DNA of 56,803 bases from an uncultured Mycoplasmatota bacterium (GTDB lineage Bacteria; Bacillota_I; Bacilli_A; RF39; UBA660). Under the pieces are notes generated by a model. The model was given only the letters and a program-made list of their open reading frames with translations, was not told where the DNA came from and searched no databases. Below, piece by piece: positions 1-8,463 of this stretch. The stretch is from the NCBI GenBank assembly GCA_900553835.1, contig USFF01000006.1, positions 1 to 56,803 on the forward strand. The letters are read 5' to 3'. The translations under genes and the position numbers were made by a program. Within the stretch, counting starts at the first letter, position 1; every line of letters begins with the position of its first letter.

Positions 1-55
1 TCTTGTTTTATGCAGGTTTAACTCTTATTTACTTCCCCACAGAAATTGAAGAGCC
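1..55 (-). mobile_element. possible ISL3-type insertion sequence end
   Basis: Read on the minus strand from base 55, the sequence opens with GGCTCTTC followed about ten bases later by a GGGG run. From memory this resembles the terminal inverted repeats of ISL3-family elements. No transposase is visible because the window begins inside the putative element. The eight bases at 56-63 (gtaaaacc) would be one copy of the target duplication. The assignment rests on one short end and is weak. Confidence 0.25.
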
Positions 56-106
56 GTAAAACCCATTTTTTTATGCATAAAACTACTTTTAGTTAAGTAA
101 AATGTG

Positions 107-135
107 TAGACAAATAGTTTATTGTTTGTTATAAT
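107..135 (+). promoter_or_regulatory. promoter of rpsF-ssb-rpsR
   Basis: TAGACA at 107-112, a 17-bp spacer and TATAAT at 130-135 form a near-consensus vegetative promoter about 70 bases before rpsF. Confidence 0.75.
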
Positions 136-155
136 ACTTCGTAGAGAAGAGAAAT

Positions 156-194
156 CTTCCTTGCTTCATGTGAAGCCAATAGACCATAAGGAGG
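156..194 (+). promoter_or_regulatory. S6:S18 ribosomal-protein leader hairpin
   Basis: The leader folds as an outer stem CTTCCTT (156-162) with AAGGAGG (188-194, one G-U pair) and an inner hairpin GCTTC/GAAGC (163-167 with 172-176), leaving an unpaired 3' strand CAATAGACCAT. The outer stem buries the rpsF ribosome-binding site. This matches the known arrangement in which the S6:S18 complex binds the leader and represses its own operon. Position directly before rpsF supports the call; binding itself is inferred. Confidence 0.7.
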
Positions 195-203
195 TGAAAT
201 GAA

Positions 204-491
204 ATGAATAAATACGAAATCATGTTCATTGTAAAAGCTGATTTATCTGAAGAAGAAGTAGGATCAACTGTTAAGTCTTTTGAAAAAGTTTTAACTGATA
301 TGGGTGCTAAAATTGTTAAATCACAAGATTTAGGACAAAAGAAGTTAGCTTATGAAATCAAAAAGCAAGTAAGAGGATATTACCATTTACTTAATGTTGA
401 ATGTGAAAGTAAGGCTGTTAAAGAGTTTGACAGAAAGGCTTTAATAGATGAAAGAGTTATTAGACATTTAATCATTAAGGAGGAAGAGTAG
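204..491 (+). CDS. rpsF: 30S ribosomal protein S6
   Basis: This 95-residue protein has the usual S6 length and starts with the typical MxKYEIMFIV strand. S6 binds S18 and helps assemble the central domain of the 30S subunit. The start follows a strong GGAGGTG site that is part of the leader hairpin. It is first in the classic rpsF-ssb-rpsR operon and is followed by ssb after only one base, so translation is probably coupled. The C-terminus is acidic (KEEE), as in many S6 proteins. Nothing in the sequence is unusual. Confidence 0.97.
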   Translation: MNKYEIMFIVKADLSEEEVGSTVKSFEKVLTDMGAKIVKSQDLGQKKLAYEIKKQVRGYYHLLNVECESKAVKEFDRKALIDERVIRHLIIKEEE

Positions 492-492
492 T

Positions 493-969
493 ATGAATAA
501 AGTAATTCTTATTGGAAGATTAACTAGGGATCCTGAAGTTAGAGTACTTAGTACTGGTACAGCTGTTGCTAATTTTAGTTTAGCAATTAATAGAAATTTT
601 AGAAATAAAGAAGGAAATATTGATGCTGATTTTATAAACATAACTGTTTATGGAAGGCAAGTAGATGTTGTTCAAAAGTATACTTCTAAGGGTAGTCAAA
701 TAGGTGTAGAAGGTAGAATACAAACTAGAACTTATGATGCCCAAGATGGTACTAAAAGATACGCTACTGATGTTATAGCTGAAAATATTGAACTATTAGG
801 TTCTAGAAGAGATAATGCTGGTCAACCAGTTAATGCTTATGTAGATACAACTAGTCAGATATATCCTGATGCACCAAGTGCTGAAGTGGGAACAGATATT
901 AGTAGTGAGGATCCTTTTAAAGATTTTGGTAATGAAGTATCTTTAAGTGATGATGATTTACCATTTTAG
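493..969 (+). CDS. ssb: single-stranded DNA-binding protein
   Basis: This 158-residue SSB carries an N-terminal OB fold (about residues 1-105, opening MNKVILIGRLTRDPE) and a flexible linker. It ends in the acidic tip DDDLPF that recruits replication and repair partners. SSB coats single-stranded DNA as a tetramer. The gene lies between rpsF and rpsR, its standard position in Bacillota. Its Shine-Dalgarno site AAGGAGG overlaps the end of rpsF. Length and tip are normal for the replicative SSB rather than a phage paralogue. Confidence 0.97.
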   Translation: MNKVILIGRLTRDPEVRVLSTGTAVANFSLAINRNFRNKEGNIDADFINITVYGRQVDVVQKYTSKGSQIGVEGRIQTRTYDAQDGTKRYATDVIAENIELLGSRRDNAGQPVNAYVDTTSQIYPDAPSAEVGTDISSEDPFKDFGNEVSLSDDDLPF

Positions 970-987
970 AAAGAAGGAGGAAAAGTA

Positions 988-1203
988 ATGAAAGAATTTT
1001 ATCCAAGAAAAAAGAAAATATGTCAAATGTGTGCTGGTAAAGATGTTAAATATAGTGATGTTCAAATTATTACTAAGTATATAAATGAAAAAGGTAAGAT
1101 TTTACCTAGAAGAATGACTGGTGCTTGTGCACTTCATCAAAGACATATAGCTAGAGAAGTTAAAAGAGCTAGATTTATGGGATTAATTCCATTTGTAAGA
1201 TAG
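988..1203 (+). CDS. rpsR: 30S ribosomal protein S18
   Basis: This 71-residue basic protein is S18, the partner of S6 on 16S rRNA and in the operon leader. The C-terminal stretch with TGACALHQRHIAREVKRAR and LIPF is typical of the family. A CxxC pair (CQMC) near residue 12 suggests the zinc-binding form of S18. It is the last gene of rpsF-ssb-rpsR, has a GGAGG site, and is followed at once by a strong terminator. Confidence 0.97.
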   Translation: MKEFYPRKKKICQMCAGKDVKYSDVQIITKYINEKGKILPRRMTGACALHQRHIAREVKRARFMGLIPFVR

Positions 1204-1205
1204 TT

Positions 1206-1235
1206 AAAAAGTTCGGAAATTTCCGAACTTTTTAA
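1206..1235. terminator. bidirectional terminator between rpsR and the YugP-like gene
   Basis: A 28-bp perfect palindrome, AAAAAGTTCGGAAA (1206-1219) and its complement (1220-1233), has A/T runs on both sides. It ends rpsR on the plus strand and overlaps the stop codon of the convergent protease gene. Confidence 0.9.
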
Positions 1236-1894
1236 TTTTCTCTTGCTATACCAATTAATCTAATTAATTGTAATAATTCTGCTAAAGTACTTGCTACATA
1301 TGTAAGTGCTGCTGCAGTTAGCATATTTTTTACATCTTCTTTTTCTTCTTCATTAATAATTCCTAATTCGTTCAATTCTTTAACAGCTCTTTTTGATGCA
1401 TTAATTTCTACTGGTAATGTCACTACTTGGAAAAGTACTCCTGCGCCTACTGCTATTATGCCTAAGTATACTAAATTCATTATTTCAAATAAGAAACCTA
1501 GAAATATTACAAGGTAAGATATTCTACTTAGAAAACTTACTACTGGAAATATAATTGATCTTATTCTTAAAAAAGTATAACCTTCTTTATCTTGAAGAGC
1601 GTGTCCTACTTCATGAGCTGCTACTGCATTTGATGCTATAGTGCTTTCTTTATAAATACCACTAGAAAGTCTAATTACTTTTCTAGAAGGATCATAATGG
1701 TCTGTTAAAGTACCTTTTGTTTCAATTATTAGTAGGTCATTTAAACCGTTTTTATCAAGTATTTTTCTAGCAATGTCATATCCTGTCATTTTATTCATTA
1801 CTGATCTTTTAGTAGATTTTTTATATACAATTTTAATATATATTTCAGCTAATAAAGGTAATGCTATTATTAATAAAACAATTATTAAGTCCAT
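1232..1894 (-). CDS. YugP-family membrane zinc metallopeptidase
   Basis: This 220-residue protein belongs to the YugP/Zn_peptidase_2 family. It has an N-terminal membrane segment (about 1-20), the zinc motif HEVGH at 94-98, and hydrophobic segments at about 105-150 and near the C-terminus. Family members are thought to be membrane-bound neutral zinc peptidases of unknown substrate. It starts 25 bases after the end of the ClpC-like gene, with a good AGGTG site, so the two are probably cotranscribed. Function is inferred from the zinc motif and overall pattern. Confidence 0.85.
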   Translation of the reverse strand: MDLIIVLLIIALPLLAEIYIKIVYKKSTKRSVMNKMTGYDIARKILDKNGLNDLLIIETKGTLTDHYDPSRKVIRLSSGIYKESTIASNAVAAHEVGHALQDKEGYTFLRIRSIIFPVVSFLSRISYLVIFLGFLFEIMNLVYLGIIAVGAGVLFQVVTLPVEINASKRAVKELNELGIINEEEKEDVKNMLTAAALTYVASTLAELLQLIRLIGIAREN

Positions 1895-1919
1895 TTATCA
1901 ACACCTCGTAATAATTATA

Positions 1920-4028
1920 TCATAAACTGTTAATAACTTCATTATTATTCACACAAATTTCATCTATTAGAAGTTTTATCTTTTTAGCATTTTCTTTTTT
2001 ATAATTTGATTTATTTAATATGTATGTTAGCTCTTCTTCTTTTAAATCATTTTTATAATTAAGTGCTATTTTGGTTATGTCTTCTTTATTTAAGTTGTTC
2101 ATATATATATCATCATTACTACTTACAGTATTGTCCTTTTTAATGAACCCTATTTGGTTATCTTTTTCTTTTGTTTCGGTTTTTATAAATAAAACATTTT
2201 CAAAGTTTATTATGTCATTATTTGATAATTTAAGTGTTCCTGTATCTATAATTTTGTTTATTATATTTTTAACTTCTTCTGAAGCTTTCTTAAAGTTTTC
2301 TAACAATACTATAGATATTGGAAATGTTTTTATGTTTTCAAAAACTGTGTTTTTTTCATCATAACCTATGTATCCTGCAGTTGAACCTATTATTTTATTT
2401 ATTGATGTTGAAGTAGTAAATTCTTTCATATCTAAAGTAATTAACTGTAATTTTAAATATGATGCAATTTCATTAACAAGATATGTTTTACCAACACCTG
2501 TTGGTCCTTTTAGATTTATTTCTATTATGTTTTTTGAGTTATTATTTATAAAGTTTTTCACTTTTATACATATTTCATCTATAACTTTATTTTCTCCATA
2601 AATTTTATTTTTTAAGTGTAATTTTAAGTTTTCTATGTAATTTATGTTATTTAATTCGTATATTGGACATAATACTTTATTTTCTAATACTTCTTTTAAT
2701 ACTTCTATTTTTAGTGTTTTTTTAGAAGTTGTTTTCTTCGTTTCTAGTTTATTTTTTAATTTTTGTATATCTTTTTTAGTATCTAATGCTTTTTTAAAGT
2801 TTTTATTTTCTAAAAATTTGTTTTTTCTTGTTTCTAATTTATGTATTTCATTTGTTAGTGCTTTGTTATTATTTTTTGATAATGATACTAAAGCACACAT
2901 TTCATCAATTATATCAATTGATTTGTCTGGATTTTTCCTCCCTTTTATGTATTTGTTTGTTAATTCAACTGTTTTACTTATTATGTTATTTGGAATTATA
3001 ACTTTGTGGTATTCTTCGTAGTTACTTTTTATTTGATTTAAAATAAATATTGTTTCTTCCAGCGTAGGTTCTTGTACAAATAATTTTTGAAATCTTCTAT
3101 CAAGTGCTTTATCTTTTTCTATAGTATTTTTGTATTCTATGGTAGTAGTTGCACCTATTATTTTTAATTTACCTCTTGCAAGAGCTGGCTTTAGTATGTT
3201 TGATGCATCAATTGCGCCTTCTGCACCACCTGCGCCTACAATTGTATGAACTTCATCTATAAATACAATTATGTCTTCAGCACTTTCTAATTCATCAATT
3301 ATTTTTGTTAGTTTTTCTTCAAATTCTCCTCTATATTTAGTCCCAGCTATTAATGAACCAACGTTTAAACTATATATAGTTGTGTTTTTTAGGAAATCAG
3401 GTACTTCTTTTTTATTTATTAAATCTGCTAGTCCTTCTACTATTGCTGTTTTACCAACACCAGCTTCTCCAATTAACAAAACATTATTTTTGTTTTTTCT
3501 TTTTAGTATTTCTATTAAGTTTTTTATTTCTTTTTTTCTTCCAATTACTTGGTCAGCGTTAATATTTTTTACTTCCTCATTTAAGTTTACTCCTATTTTT
3601 TTAATCATTAGATTTCTGGTTTTTGTTTCTGTTTTATTTATTTCATTTTTTATTTTGTTTATATCTTTATTTAATGCTTTGAGTATTTTGTAAATGTCTG
3701 TTGTGGTTTTTTCAAGGGAAGTTAATATAAAACTTGATAGAGATATTTCATTTTCAAGTGTTTCTTCCTTTATTAATATTTCTTCTATTAGAGAAAGTAT
3801 TTCTTTACTAAATAAATATAGGCATTCTTTTTGTTTACCTGGGGCTATTTCATTTTTAATTAATTCATAAGTTATGTCGTTATTTAGGAGTATGTTTTTT
3901 ATTTTATTATCTGTTTTAAATACTCCTAGTAAGATATGTTTGGTAGTTATAAATGCATCTTTATTTAATGCTGCCTCTTTTTCGCTTTGTTTTATTACTT
4001 TTTTTAAGTCTTCTGTATAATTATTCAT
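1920..4028 (-). CDS. divergent ClpC-like AAA+ ATPase with degenerate second ring
   Basis: The protein has a Clp N-domain (about 1-130), a complete first AAA+ module with Walker A GEAGVGKT (187-194) and Walker B IVFIDEVH, a short coiled middle region, and a second module. The second module keeps Walker A GPTGVGKT and the pore loop GYIGY. Its Walker B has become LLENF where ClpC has LLDEI, and the sensor-1 TSN is TET, so the second ring probably binds but does not hydrolyse ATP. The start is set at 4028 because an upstream in-frame ATG at 4040 lies inside the GGAGGTG ribosome-binding site. At 702 residues it is about 100 shorter than ClpC. Its role in unfolding for ClpP is uncertain. Confidence 0.85.
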   Translation of the reverse strand: MNNYTEDLKKVIKQSEKEAALNKDAFITTKHILLGVFKTDNKIKNILLNNDITYELIKNEIAPGKQKECLYLFSKEILSLIEEILIKEETLENEISLSSFILTSLEKTTTDIYKILKALNKDINKIKNEINKTETKTRNLMIKKIGVNLNEEVKNINADQVIGRKKEIKNLIEILKRKNKNNVLLIGEAGVGKTAIVEGLADLINKKEVPDFLKNTTIYSLNVGSLIAGTKYRGEFEEKLTKIIDELESAEDIIVFIDEVHTIVGAGGAEGAIDASNILKPALARGKLKIIGATTTIEYKNTIEKDKALDRRFQKLFVQEPTLEETIFILNQIKSNYEEYHKVIIPNNIISKTVELTNKYIKGRKNPDKSIDIIDEMCALVSLSKNNNKALTNEIHKLETRKNKFLENKNFKKALDTKKDIQKLKNKLETKKTTSKKTLKIEVLKEVLENKVLCPIYELNNINYIENLKLHLKNKIYGENKVIDEICIKVKNFINNNSKNIIEINLKGPTGVGKTYLVNEIASYLKLQLITLDMKEFTTSTSINKIIGSTAGYIGYDEKNTVFENIKTFPISIVLLENFKKASEEVKNIINKIIDTGTLKLSNNDIINFENVLFIKTETKEKDNQIGFIKKDNTVSSNDDIYMNNLNKEDITKIALNYKNDLKEEELTYILNKSNYKKENAKKIKLLIDEICVNNNEVINSL

Positions 4029-4082
4029 ATACACCTCCATATATTCTATGATATATTGGTGTGATTTATTTTTTTATATACA

Positions 4083-4108
4083 AAAAAAGACTAAATTTTA
4101 GTCTTTTT
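4083..4108 (-). terminator. terminator of the YfcC-like gene
   Basis: AAAAAGACTAAA and its complement form an almost perfect palindrome overlapping the stop codon of the carrier gene. The A run on the plus strand gives a U run in the minus-strand transcript. Confidence 0.8.
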
Positions 4109-5546
4109 ATAAGAATACTACTACTAGAACTACAACAATTATTATTGCTAATAACTCTAGAACTAATTTGTAACTTTTCTTTAACCATTCTTTGTATGGA
4201 ATGTTTAGAATTTCTAGTCCTAATATTAACATAGTACTTGTTGGTGCAACAAACATTGTTAGACCATATATTGCTTGTACAATTATTGCAAAACTATTTA
4301 TGCTTTCTGCATATAATCCAGCCATATAAGGTACTGATGATTGCACTACGTAAAGCATTTCTACATCCATTAGAGATGTTAATGCTACTGAGATAGTACT
4401 AAATATTACATTTATTATACTTCCTATAAATGAAACATTAATTAGGTTAGCTAATCCATTTCCTACTGTGTTACATATAAAGTCTGCTATAGTTACTATG
4501 TATGGTTTGTACCCAGTTATTAACACTAGTACATAAGCAAATGCTACTAAGAATGCTGGTTTAAGCATTTTTTTAACGCCTTCACCAAAAGCATCAATAG
4601 TATCATCTAAACTTATGTTATATGCAAGTTTGATTAATAATGTTGCTATTATTATCATAATAGTAAATTCTGGAATTGACCATTTACCAAAAGAGCCAAG
4701 TCCATCTATTAGGTATGCTATAATTGTGTGATCTTTTATAGCCCATTCTGTAACTTTTGTGTGTAAGTCTTCAAAGAATGTTACATTAAAGATATTTTTC
4801 CAATCTGCAAATCCTAATACGAATAATGCTAGTAATACAAAACCTATTATATATATAGGCCAGCTTGATTTTTTGCTTTGTTTTTTCTCTCCAACAAAGA
4901 AATATTCTTCTTCGTTTTCAAGATTAGCTTTTTTGTTCTTTTTTGCATGTTTTAAAGTGAATGCAATAAATATAACAAAGCTTAATACAAATAAACCAAT
5001 TTTAGCTACTAATTCAGTATTTAATGTTGTTCCTACTATTTGGTTAATGTAACCTACAGTATTAAATGCATATGTGTTGCCAATTGTTCCTATTAACACT
5101 GACATGAATGTTACTAGTAAAGCAGTAATTTTATCATAACCCATTAGTAATATTATTCCACATAATGCTGGAATGAAAGCAAATAGAATTACGTTAAAAC
5201 CAAATGCACTGTTAAGAGCTGCTAACACAAATGAAATAACTATTAAAAATATATTTTCTTTTCCTTTCAAAGATTTTGCAATTTTTTCTAATATATTTCT
5301 ATATTTACCAGTTTTACTTAGTACACCATACATTCCACCAACGGCAAGTATGTAAAGTATTGGTTCAATGAAATATTTAAGTGTTAGGTAAGGATATTCT
5401 ATTATATTGTATAAAGATACTCTAGATACACCTAAACTTGTAATTTCTGCACCACTTGCTTTTGCTCCTGGGATTATCCAAGATAGTATAGAAAATATTA
5501 GAAAAAGAAATGCAATTGTTTTGAACAATGTGTTGTTCTTTTTCAT
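4107..5546 (-). CDS. YfcC-like membrane carrier (C4-dicarboxylate anaerobic carrier superfamily)
   Basis: This 479-residue polytopic protein has about 11-12 hydrophobic segments and the duplicated architecture of the YfcC/DcuC superfamily, with a small-residue-rich loop near LNSAFGFN and PTSTMLILG near the C-terminus. A central basic/acidic loop (about 200-225) separates the halves. Family members are thought to import small acids, amino acids or peptides; the substrate cannot be read here. It has its own promoter and terminator, so it is monocistronic. Confidence 0.75.
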   Translation of the reverse strand: MKKNNTLFKTIAFLFLIFSILSWIIPGAKASGAEITSLGVSRVSLYNIIEYPYLTLKYFIEPILYILAVGGMYGVLSKTGKYRNILEKIAKSLKGKENIFLIVISFVLAALNSAFGFNVILFAFIPALCGIILLMGYDKITALLVTFMSVLIGTIGNTYAFNTVGYINQIVGTTLNTELVAKIGLFVLSFVIFIAFTLKHAKKNKKANLENEEEYFFVGEKKQSKKSSWPIYIIGFVLLALFVLGFADWKNIFNVTFFEDLHTKVTEWAIKDHTIIAYLIDGLGSFGKWSIPEFTIMIIIATLLIKLAYNISLDDTIDAFGEGVKKMLKPAFLVAFAYVLVLITGYKPYIVTIADFICNTVGNGLANLINVSFIGSIINVIFSTISVALTSLMDVEMLYVVQSSVPYMAGLYAESINSFAIIVQAIYGLTMFVAPTSTMLILGLEILNIPYKEWLKKSYKLVLELLAIIIVVVLVVVFL

Positions 5547-5566
5547 TTTTATTTACCTCCCATTTA

Positions 5567-5596
5567 ATTATACAATAATTATTCTATGTTTTACAA
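5567..5596 (-). promoter_or_regulatory. promoter of the YfcC-like carrier
   Basis: On the minus strand TTGTAA (5591-5596), an 18-bp spacer and TATAAT (5567-5572) precede a GGGAGG ribosome-binding site. Confidence 0.65.
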
Positions 5597-5681
5597 GTTT
5601 TTATGCAGTTTTTTCACTATAAATGGGTATTTTTAGATATTTTTAAAGTAAATGAATTAAAAAAATATAGTTTTAACTATA

Positions 5682-5921
5682 TTAATTATTTTGATCATCA
5701 AATAATTGTCTTATATCTATTTCTAAAGCATCTGCAAATTTTCCAATTGCTTCAAGTGTTGGAGTTTTGTCTATAGATAGACATTCTAAATCTCTTACGT
5801 ATCCATGTGATAAATCTGCTTTGTCGGCTAATTCTTGTAGTGTGTAGTTTCTAATTAGTCTGTATTTTCTTATATTTTTTCTAACTTGTATAGATAAATT
5901 TTGTTTAGAATATCTACTCAT
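5682..5921 (-). CDS. XRE-family helix-turn-helix regulator
   Basis: This 79-residue protein is a stand-alone HTH_3 domain: YTLQELADKADLSHGYVRDLE is the helix-turn-helix, followed by LEAIGKFADALEIDIRQLF. It has no extra effector domain. It is transcribed away from a TM2/lipoprotein cluster, so it probably represses itself and that cluster. Its promoter carries an extended -10 reading TGAAATAAT on the minus strand, close to the form seen before the two other small XRE genes in the window. Confidence 0.9.
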   Translation of the reverse strand: MSRYSKQNLSIQVRKNIRKYRLIRNYTLQELADKADLSHGYVRDLECLSIDKTPTLEAIGKFADALEIDIRQLFDDQNN

Positions 5922-5978
5922 AGAAGTGTGACTCCTTTCATTAATTACTATTATTTCACATTTTTATTAAAAAATATG

Positions 5979-6007
5979 TCGCCTGCGAGAAGATTTTATG
6001 ATATAAT
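5979..6007 (+). promoter_or_regulatory. extended -10 promoter with candidate operator
   Basis: TGATATAAT (5999-6007) is an extended -10 element for the TM2 gene. The GC-rich inverted repeat TCGC-CT-GCGA (5979-5988) lies at the -35 position in otherwise A/T-rich DNA and could be the site of the divergent XRE regulator. Confidence 0.5.
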
Positions 6008-6038
6008 ATATGTAATATTTAGAAAGGAGTGATTTTAT

Positions 6039-6503
6039 ATGTCAAAGATTTTAAAAGTCAAAGATGAGATTGTTTCTATTGGTACTGATGATGGTAAGAT
6101 TAAAGAGGCAAGATTATCTGATTTAAATTTTGATCCTGAAATAGGAGATGAAGTAGAAATTTTTGAAACTGAGAATGACATTGTTGTTACTAAAAAGGTA
6201 GAAAAGCCAGTTAAAAATGAGAACATGTCTGGTATTAATATTAATTTAAGTAATAATCAAGGAAATGCTAGTCAGCCTGTTTATGTTGCAAGTAATACTA
6301 AAGCAGTTAATAAAGTTACTTATTGTTTGCTTGCACTTTTTTTAGGTGGACTTGGTGTTCATAAATTTTATGCTGGGAAGACAGGATCAGGTATAGTTTG
6401 TATTTTATTTTGTTGGACTTTTATACCAGCCTTTGTTGCATTCATTGAGTGTATTGTTGCTTTATGTAAGACTGCAGATCAAAATGGTAATATTTTAGTT
6501 TAG
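6039..6503 (+). CDS. TM2-domain membrane protein
   Basis: The first 60 residues are a charged soluble region. Residues about 92-150 form a TM2 domain: two membrane helices with the typical FLGGLGVHKFYAGKTGSGI turn and a final aromatic/basic loop. TM2 proteins are widespread small membrane proteins of unclear bacterial function. The gene has a strong AAAGGAG site and is followed nine bases later by a lipoprotein gene, so it opens a four-gene operon. The XRE gene upstream is divergent. Confidence 0.85.
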   Translation: MSKILKVKDEIVSIGTDDGKIKEARLSDLNFDPEIGDEVEIFETENDIVVTKKVEKPVKNENMSGININLSNNQGNASQPVYVASNTKAVNKVTYCLLALFLGGLGVHKFYAGKTGSGIVCILFCWTFIPAFVAFIECIVALCKTADQNGNILV

Positions 6504-6512
6504 GAGGATTTA

Positions 6513-7034
6513 ATGAAAAAGAAATTTATAATTTTAGTATGTGTTTTATCTTTTGTTTTATGTGGATGTTTTTCTTCAGCAGATAGCACTAATGAAAAGG
6601 GGAAAAAAACAAATGAGTTTAACTTTGGGGAGATAGCTAAAGTTAATGATACTAAAATAACACTTAATTCTGTTAAAAAAATAGAAAAGGAATGTTTATA
6701 TAAATGGGAAGGTAAATGTCAAAGTTATACTGAACCTGACAATGATTATTTTTTGTTAATAGATTTAACTATTGCAAATGACGGCAAGGAAAACCTTAGT
6801 ATTAGTTCATTGTTATCATTCGATTTAAAGGATAATAATGGAGAAAAAGGTTCGATAACTTATCTTTTAAACAGTGTTAAAAGTCAACTTGATGGGGATA
6901 TTGTTGCAGGTGATAAGTTAAAAGGCCAAATTGCTTTTGATGTTAAAGATAGTGATGTTTTCTATTTTTATTATAGGGATGGTTTGCTAGATAGTCCTGT
7001 TAAATTTGTTATTAACAAAGGAGATATTAAGTAG
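6513..7034 (+). CDS. DUF4352-type lipoprotein
   Basis: The N-terminus is a lipoprotein signal: a basic start, a hydrophobic stretch and the lipobox LCGC, predicting lipidated Cys19. The remaining 150 residues resemble DUF4352 immunoglobulin-like domains: an early strand with VNDTKITLNSVKK, a central FLLIDLTIANDGKENLSISS, and a late AGDKLKGQIAFDV. Such proteins are anchored outside the membrane and have no known catalytic role. It is translated immediately after the TM2 gene and two bases before the next gene. Confidence 0.8.
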   Translation: MKKKFIILVCVLSFVLCGCFSSADSTNEKGKKTNEFNFGEIAKVNDTKITLNSVKKIEKECLYKWEGKCQSYTEPDNDYFLLIDLTIANDGKENLSISSLLSFDLKDNNGEKGSITYLLNSVKSQLDGDIVAGDKLKGQIAFDVKDSDVFYFYYRDGLLDSPVKFVINKGDIK

Positions 7035-7036
7035 TT

Positions 7037-7465
7037 ATGAAAAATAGAAGTAAAATAGTTTTGGTTAATTCAATATTAGCTACCATTTATTTATTGTATA
7101 TATTAATTAGATATGGCAAGTATCTTATGGAAAATTTTAAGTTATTCTTAGAGATTTTGAATGTTGGATTTGGCGTTTCTATAGCAAGTGCTACATTAAT
7201 TATTCCAATTTTTGTTGTTTTCTTATTTATAGGTATGATCTTTAGCTATATTGGTTATTTTTTAAATAAAAAGACTTTTGTTTTGTTATCAGCTATTATG
7301 TTTTTACTAGGTCCTTTATGTATTTTGGCATTTTCAATTTATACTTTGGAATATAGTAAAATATTATTTGGTACTTTTTTAACTAGTTTCTTTATTTATT
7401 TAGTCTATTCTTCTCCACTTATTGTATTAGGATTTATAGGTTATGATAAAGTTAAAAGAATATAA
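7037..7465 (+). CDS. hypothetical four-TM membrane protein
   Basis: This 142-residue protein is almost entirely hydrophobic, with four predicted membrane segments at about 7-25, 45-72, 78-102 and 108-132. I do not recognise a family. It sits two bases after the lipoprotein gene and overlaps the next gene by 23 bases, so it is a translationally coupled member of the TM2/lipoprotein operon. It ends with the basic tail YDKVKRI. Confidence 0.7.
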   Translation: MKNRSKIVLVNSILATIYLLYILIRYGKYLMENFKLFLEILNVGFGVSIASATLIIPIFVVFLFIGMIFSYIGYFLNKKTFVLLSAIMFLLGPLCILAFSIYTLEYSKILFGTFLTSFFIYLVYSSPLIVLGFIGYDKVKRI

Positions 7466-8438
7466 GAAATATTTCAAGTATGTTTTAGCTATTATATTAG
7501 GAATTATTTTATGGTCTTTAATTTTATGGAATAGAACTCCTAAATATAAATGGCCGGAGGATATGATTATTCCTAAACCTTATTCTAAATATGGAGAAGT
7601 CGAGAAATATTTAGATGGTTCAGTTAATGCTTCTATTTCAAAAATTGATAGTGAGATGTTTTTTGAATATGTTGAAGCTTTAATAAGTGATGGATTTACA
7701 ATAGATAAAAAAACAAGCAATTTAAGTTTTGAAGCTTTTAATAATGATGGTTACAAGATTAGTGTTAGTTTTTATGATACATCTGAAGAAATGACTATTG
7801 ATTTAGATGTCCCAATTGTATTTAATAGTACAGATGTTTCTAACTTATTTAATATCGATTTGGTGCCAGAGTTTAATCTAGAAAAAGTTAATATAAAATA
7901 TCAAAGAGAAAATTCTTTTGATATTTATGTTGGAAATTATGATTTAAAAGCTTATTCAGATTATGTTAATAAATGTATTAGTAAAGGATATACTCTTAAT
8001 TTCGATAGGAATGAAAGATATTTTAAAGCTTTAAATAGTAATGGGGACATATTAATTGTAAAGTATATTGGTTTTAATATTATTGAAATTGATTTTGAAA
8101 AAGGTGAAACAAATAGCTCGAGTAATGTAATTAATAGTGGAAATGAAAATAATAACAAGAGTGAAAATAATAATTCAAATAAAGTTTCAACCACTTTTAA
8201 AGAATTAATGGATGAGTATGAAGAGTTTTTCGATAAATATATTTCTTTTATGAAGAAATATAATAGCACTGAAAATATTACTATAGATATGATTAATGAT
8301 TATAGTGAATTTTTAAAAGAGTATTCAGATTATATGGATAAACTTTCTAAAGCACAGCCAAAAGATTTAACTAGTGAAAATTATAAATATTATCTAGAAG
8401 TTTATACAAGAATAATCAAGAAAATTGAAGATATGTAA
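7443..8438 (+). CDS. membrane-anchored protein with C-terminal helical domain
   Basis: A membrane segment at about 11-27 anchors the protein. It is followed by two related extracellular modules (about 45-120 and 135-210) that share the pattern of a Tyr/Phe-rich start and an xYxxFVxAxxxxG-like helix. An Asn/Ser-rich linker (about 220-247) leads to an acidic helical domain (FKELMDEYEEFFDKYISFMKKY and a later YYLEVYTRI). That domain resembles a DUF6591-like module seen in other Bacillota surface proteins. No function is known. It is the last gene of the operon and ends at a strong terminator. Confidence 0.7.
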   Translation: MIKLKEYKKYFKYVLAIILGIILWSLILWNRTPKYKWPEDMIIPKPYSKYGEVEKYLDGSVNASISKIDSEMFFEYVEALISDGFTIDKKTSNLSFEAFNNDGYKISVSFYDTSEEMTIDLDVPIVFNSTDVSNLFNIDLVPEFNLEKVNIKYQRENSFDIYVGNYDLKAYSDYVNKCISKGYTLNFDRNERYFKALNSNGDILIVKYIGFNIIEIDFEKGETNSSSNVINSGNENNNKSENNNSNKVSTTFKELMDEYEEFFDKYISFMKKYNSTENITIDMINDYSEFLKEYSDYMDKLSKAQPKDLTSENYKYYLEVYTRIIKKIEDM

Positions 8439-8463
8439 AAAGAGAAGTTTTTGCTTCTCTTTT
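8438..8463. terminator. bidirectional terminator
   Basis: AAAAGAGAAG (8438-8447), a six-base loop and CTTCTCTTTT (8454-8463) form a 10-bp stem. It serves the plus-strand membrane operon and the convergent lysS, whose stop codon it overlaps. Confidence 0.85.

Noticed and set aside
2071..3693. Plus-strand open frames opposite the ClpC-like gene
   Set aside because: They are antisense shadows of a gene with clear AAA+ motifs, are Phe/Leu/Ser-rich as expected of such shadows, and lack ribosome-binding sites.
7961..8269. Minus-strand frame of 102 codons within the membrane-anchored gene
   Set aside because: Hydrophobic shadow of an Asn/Lys/Glu-rich coding region with no start signals.
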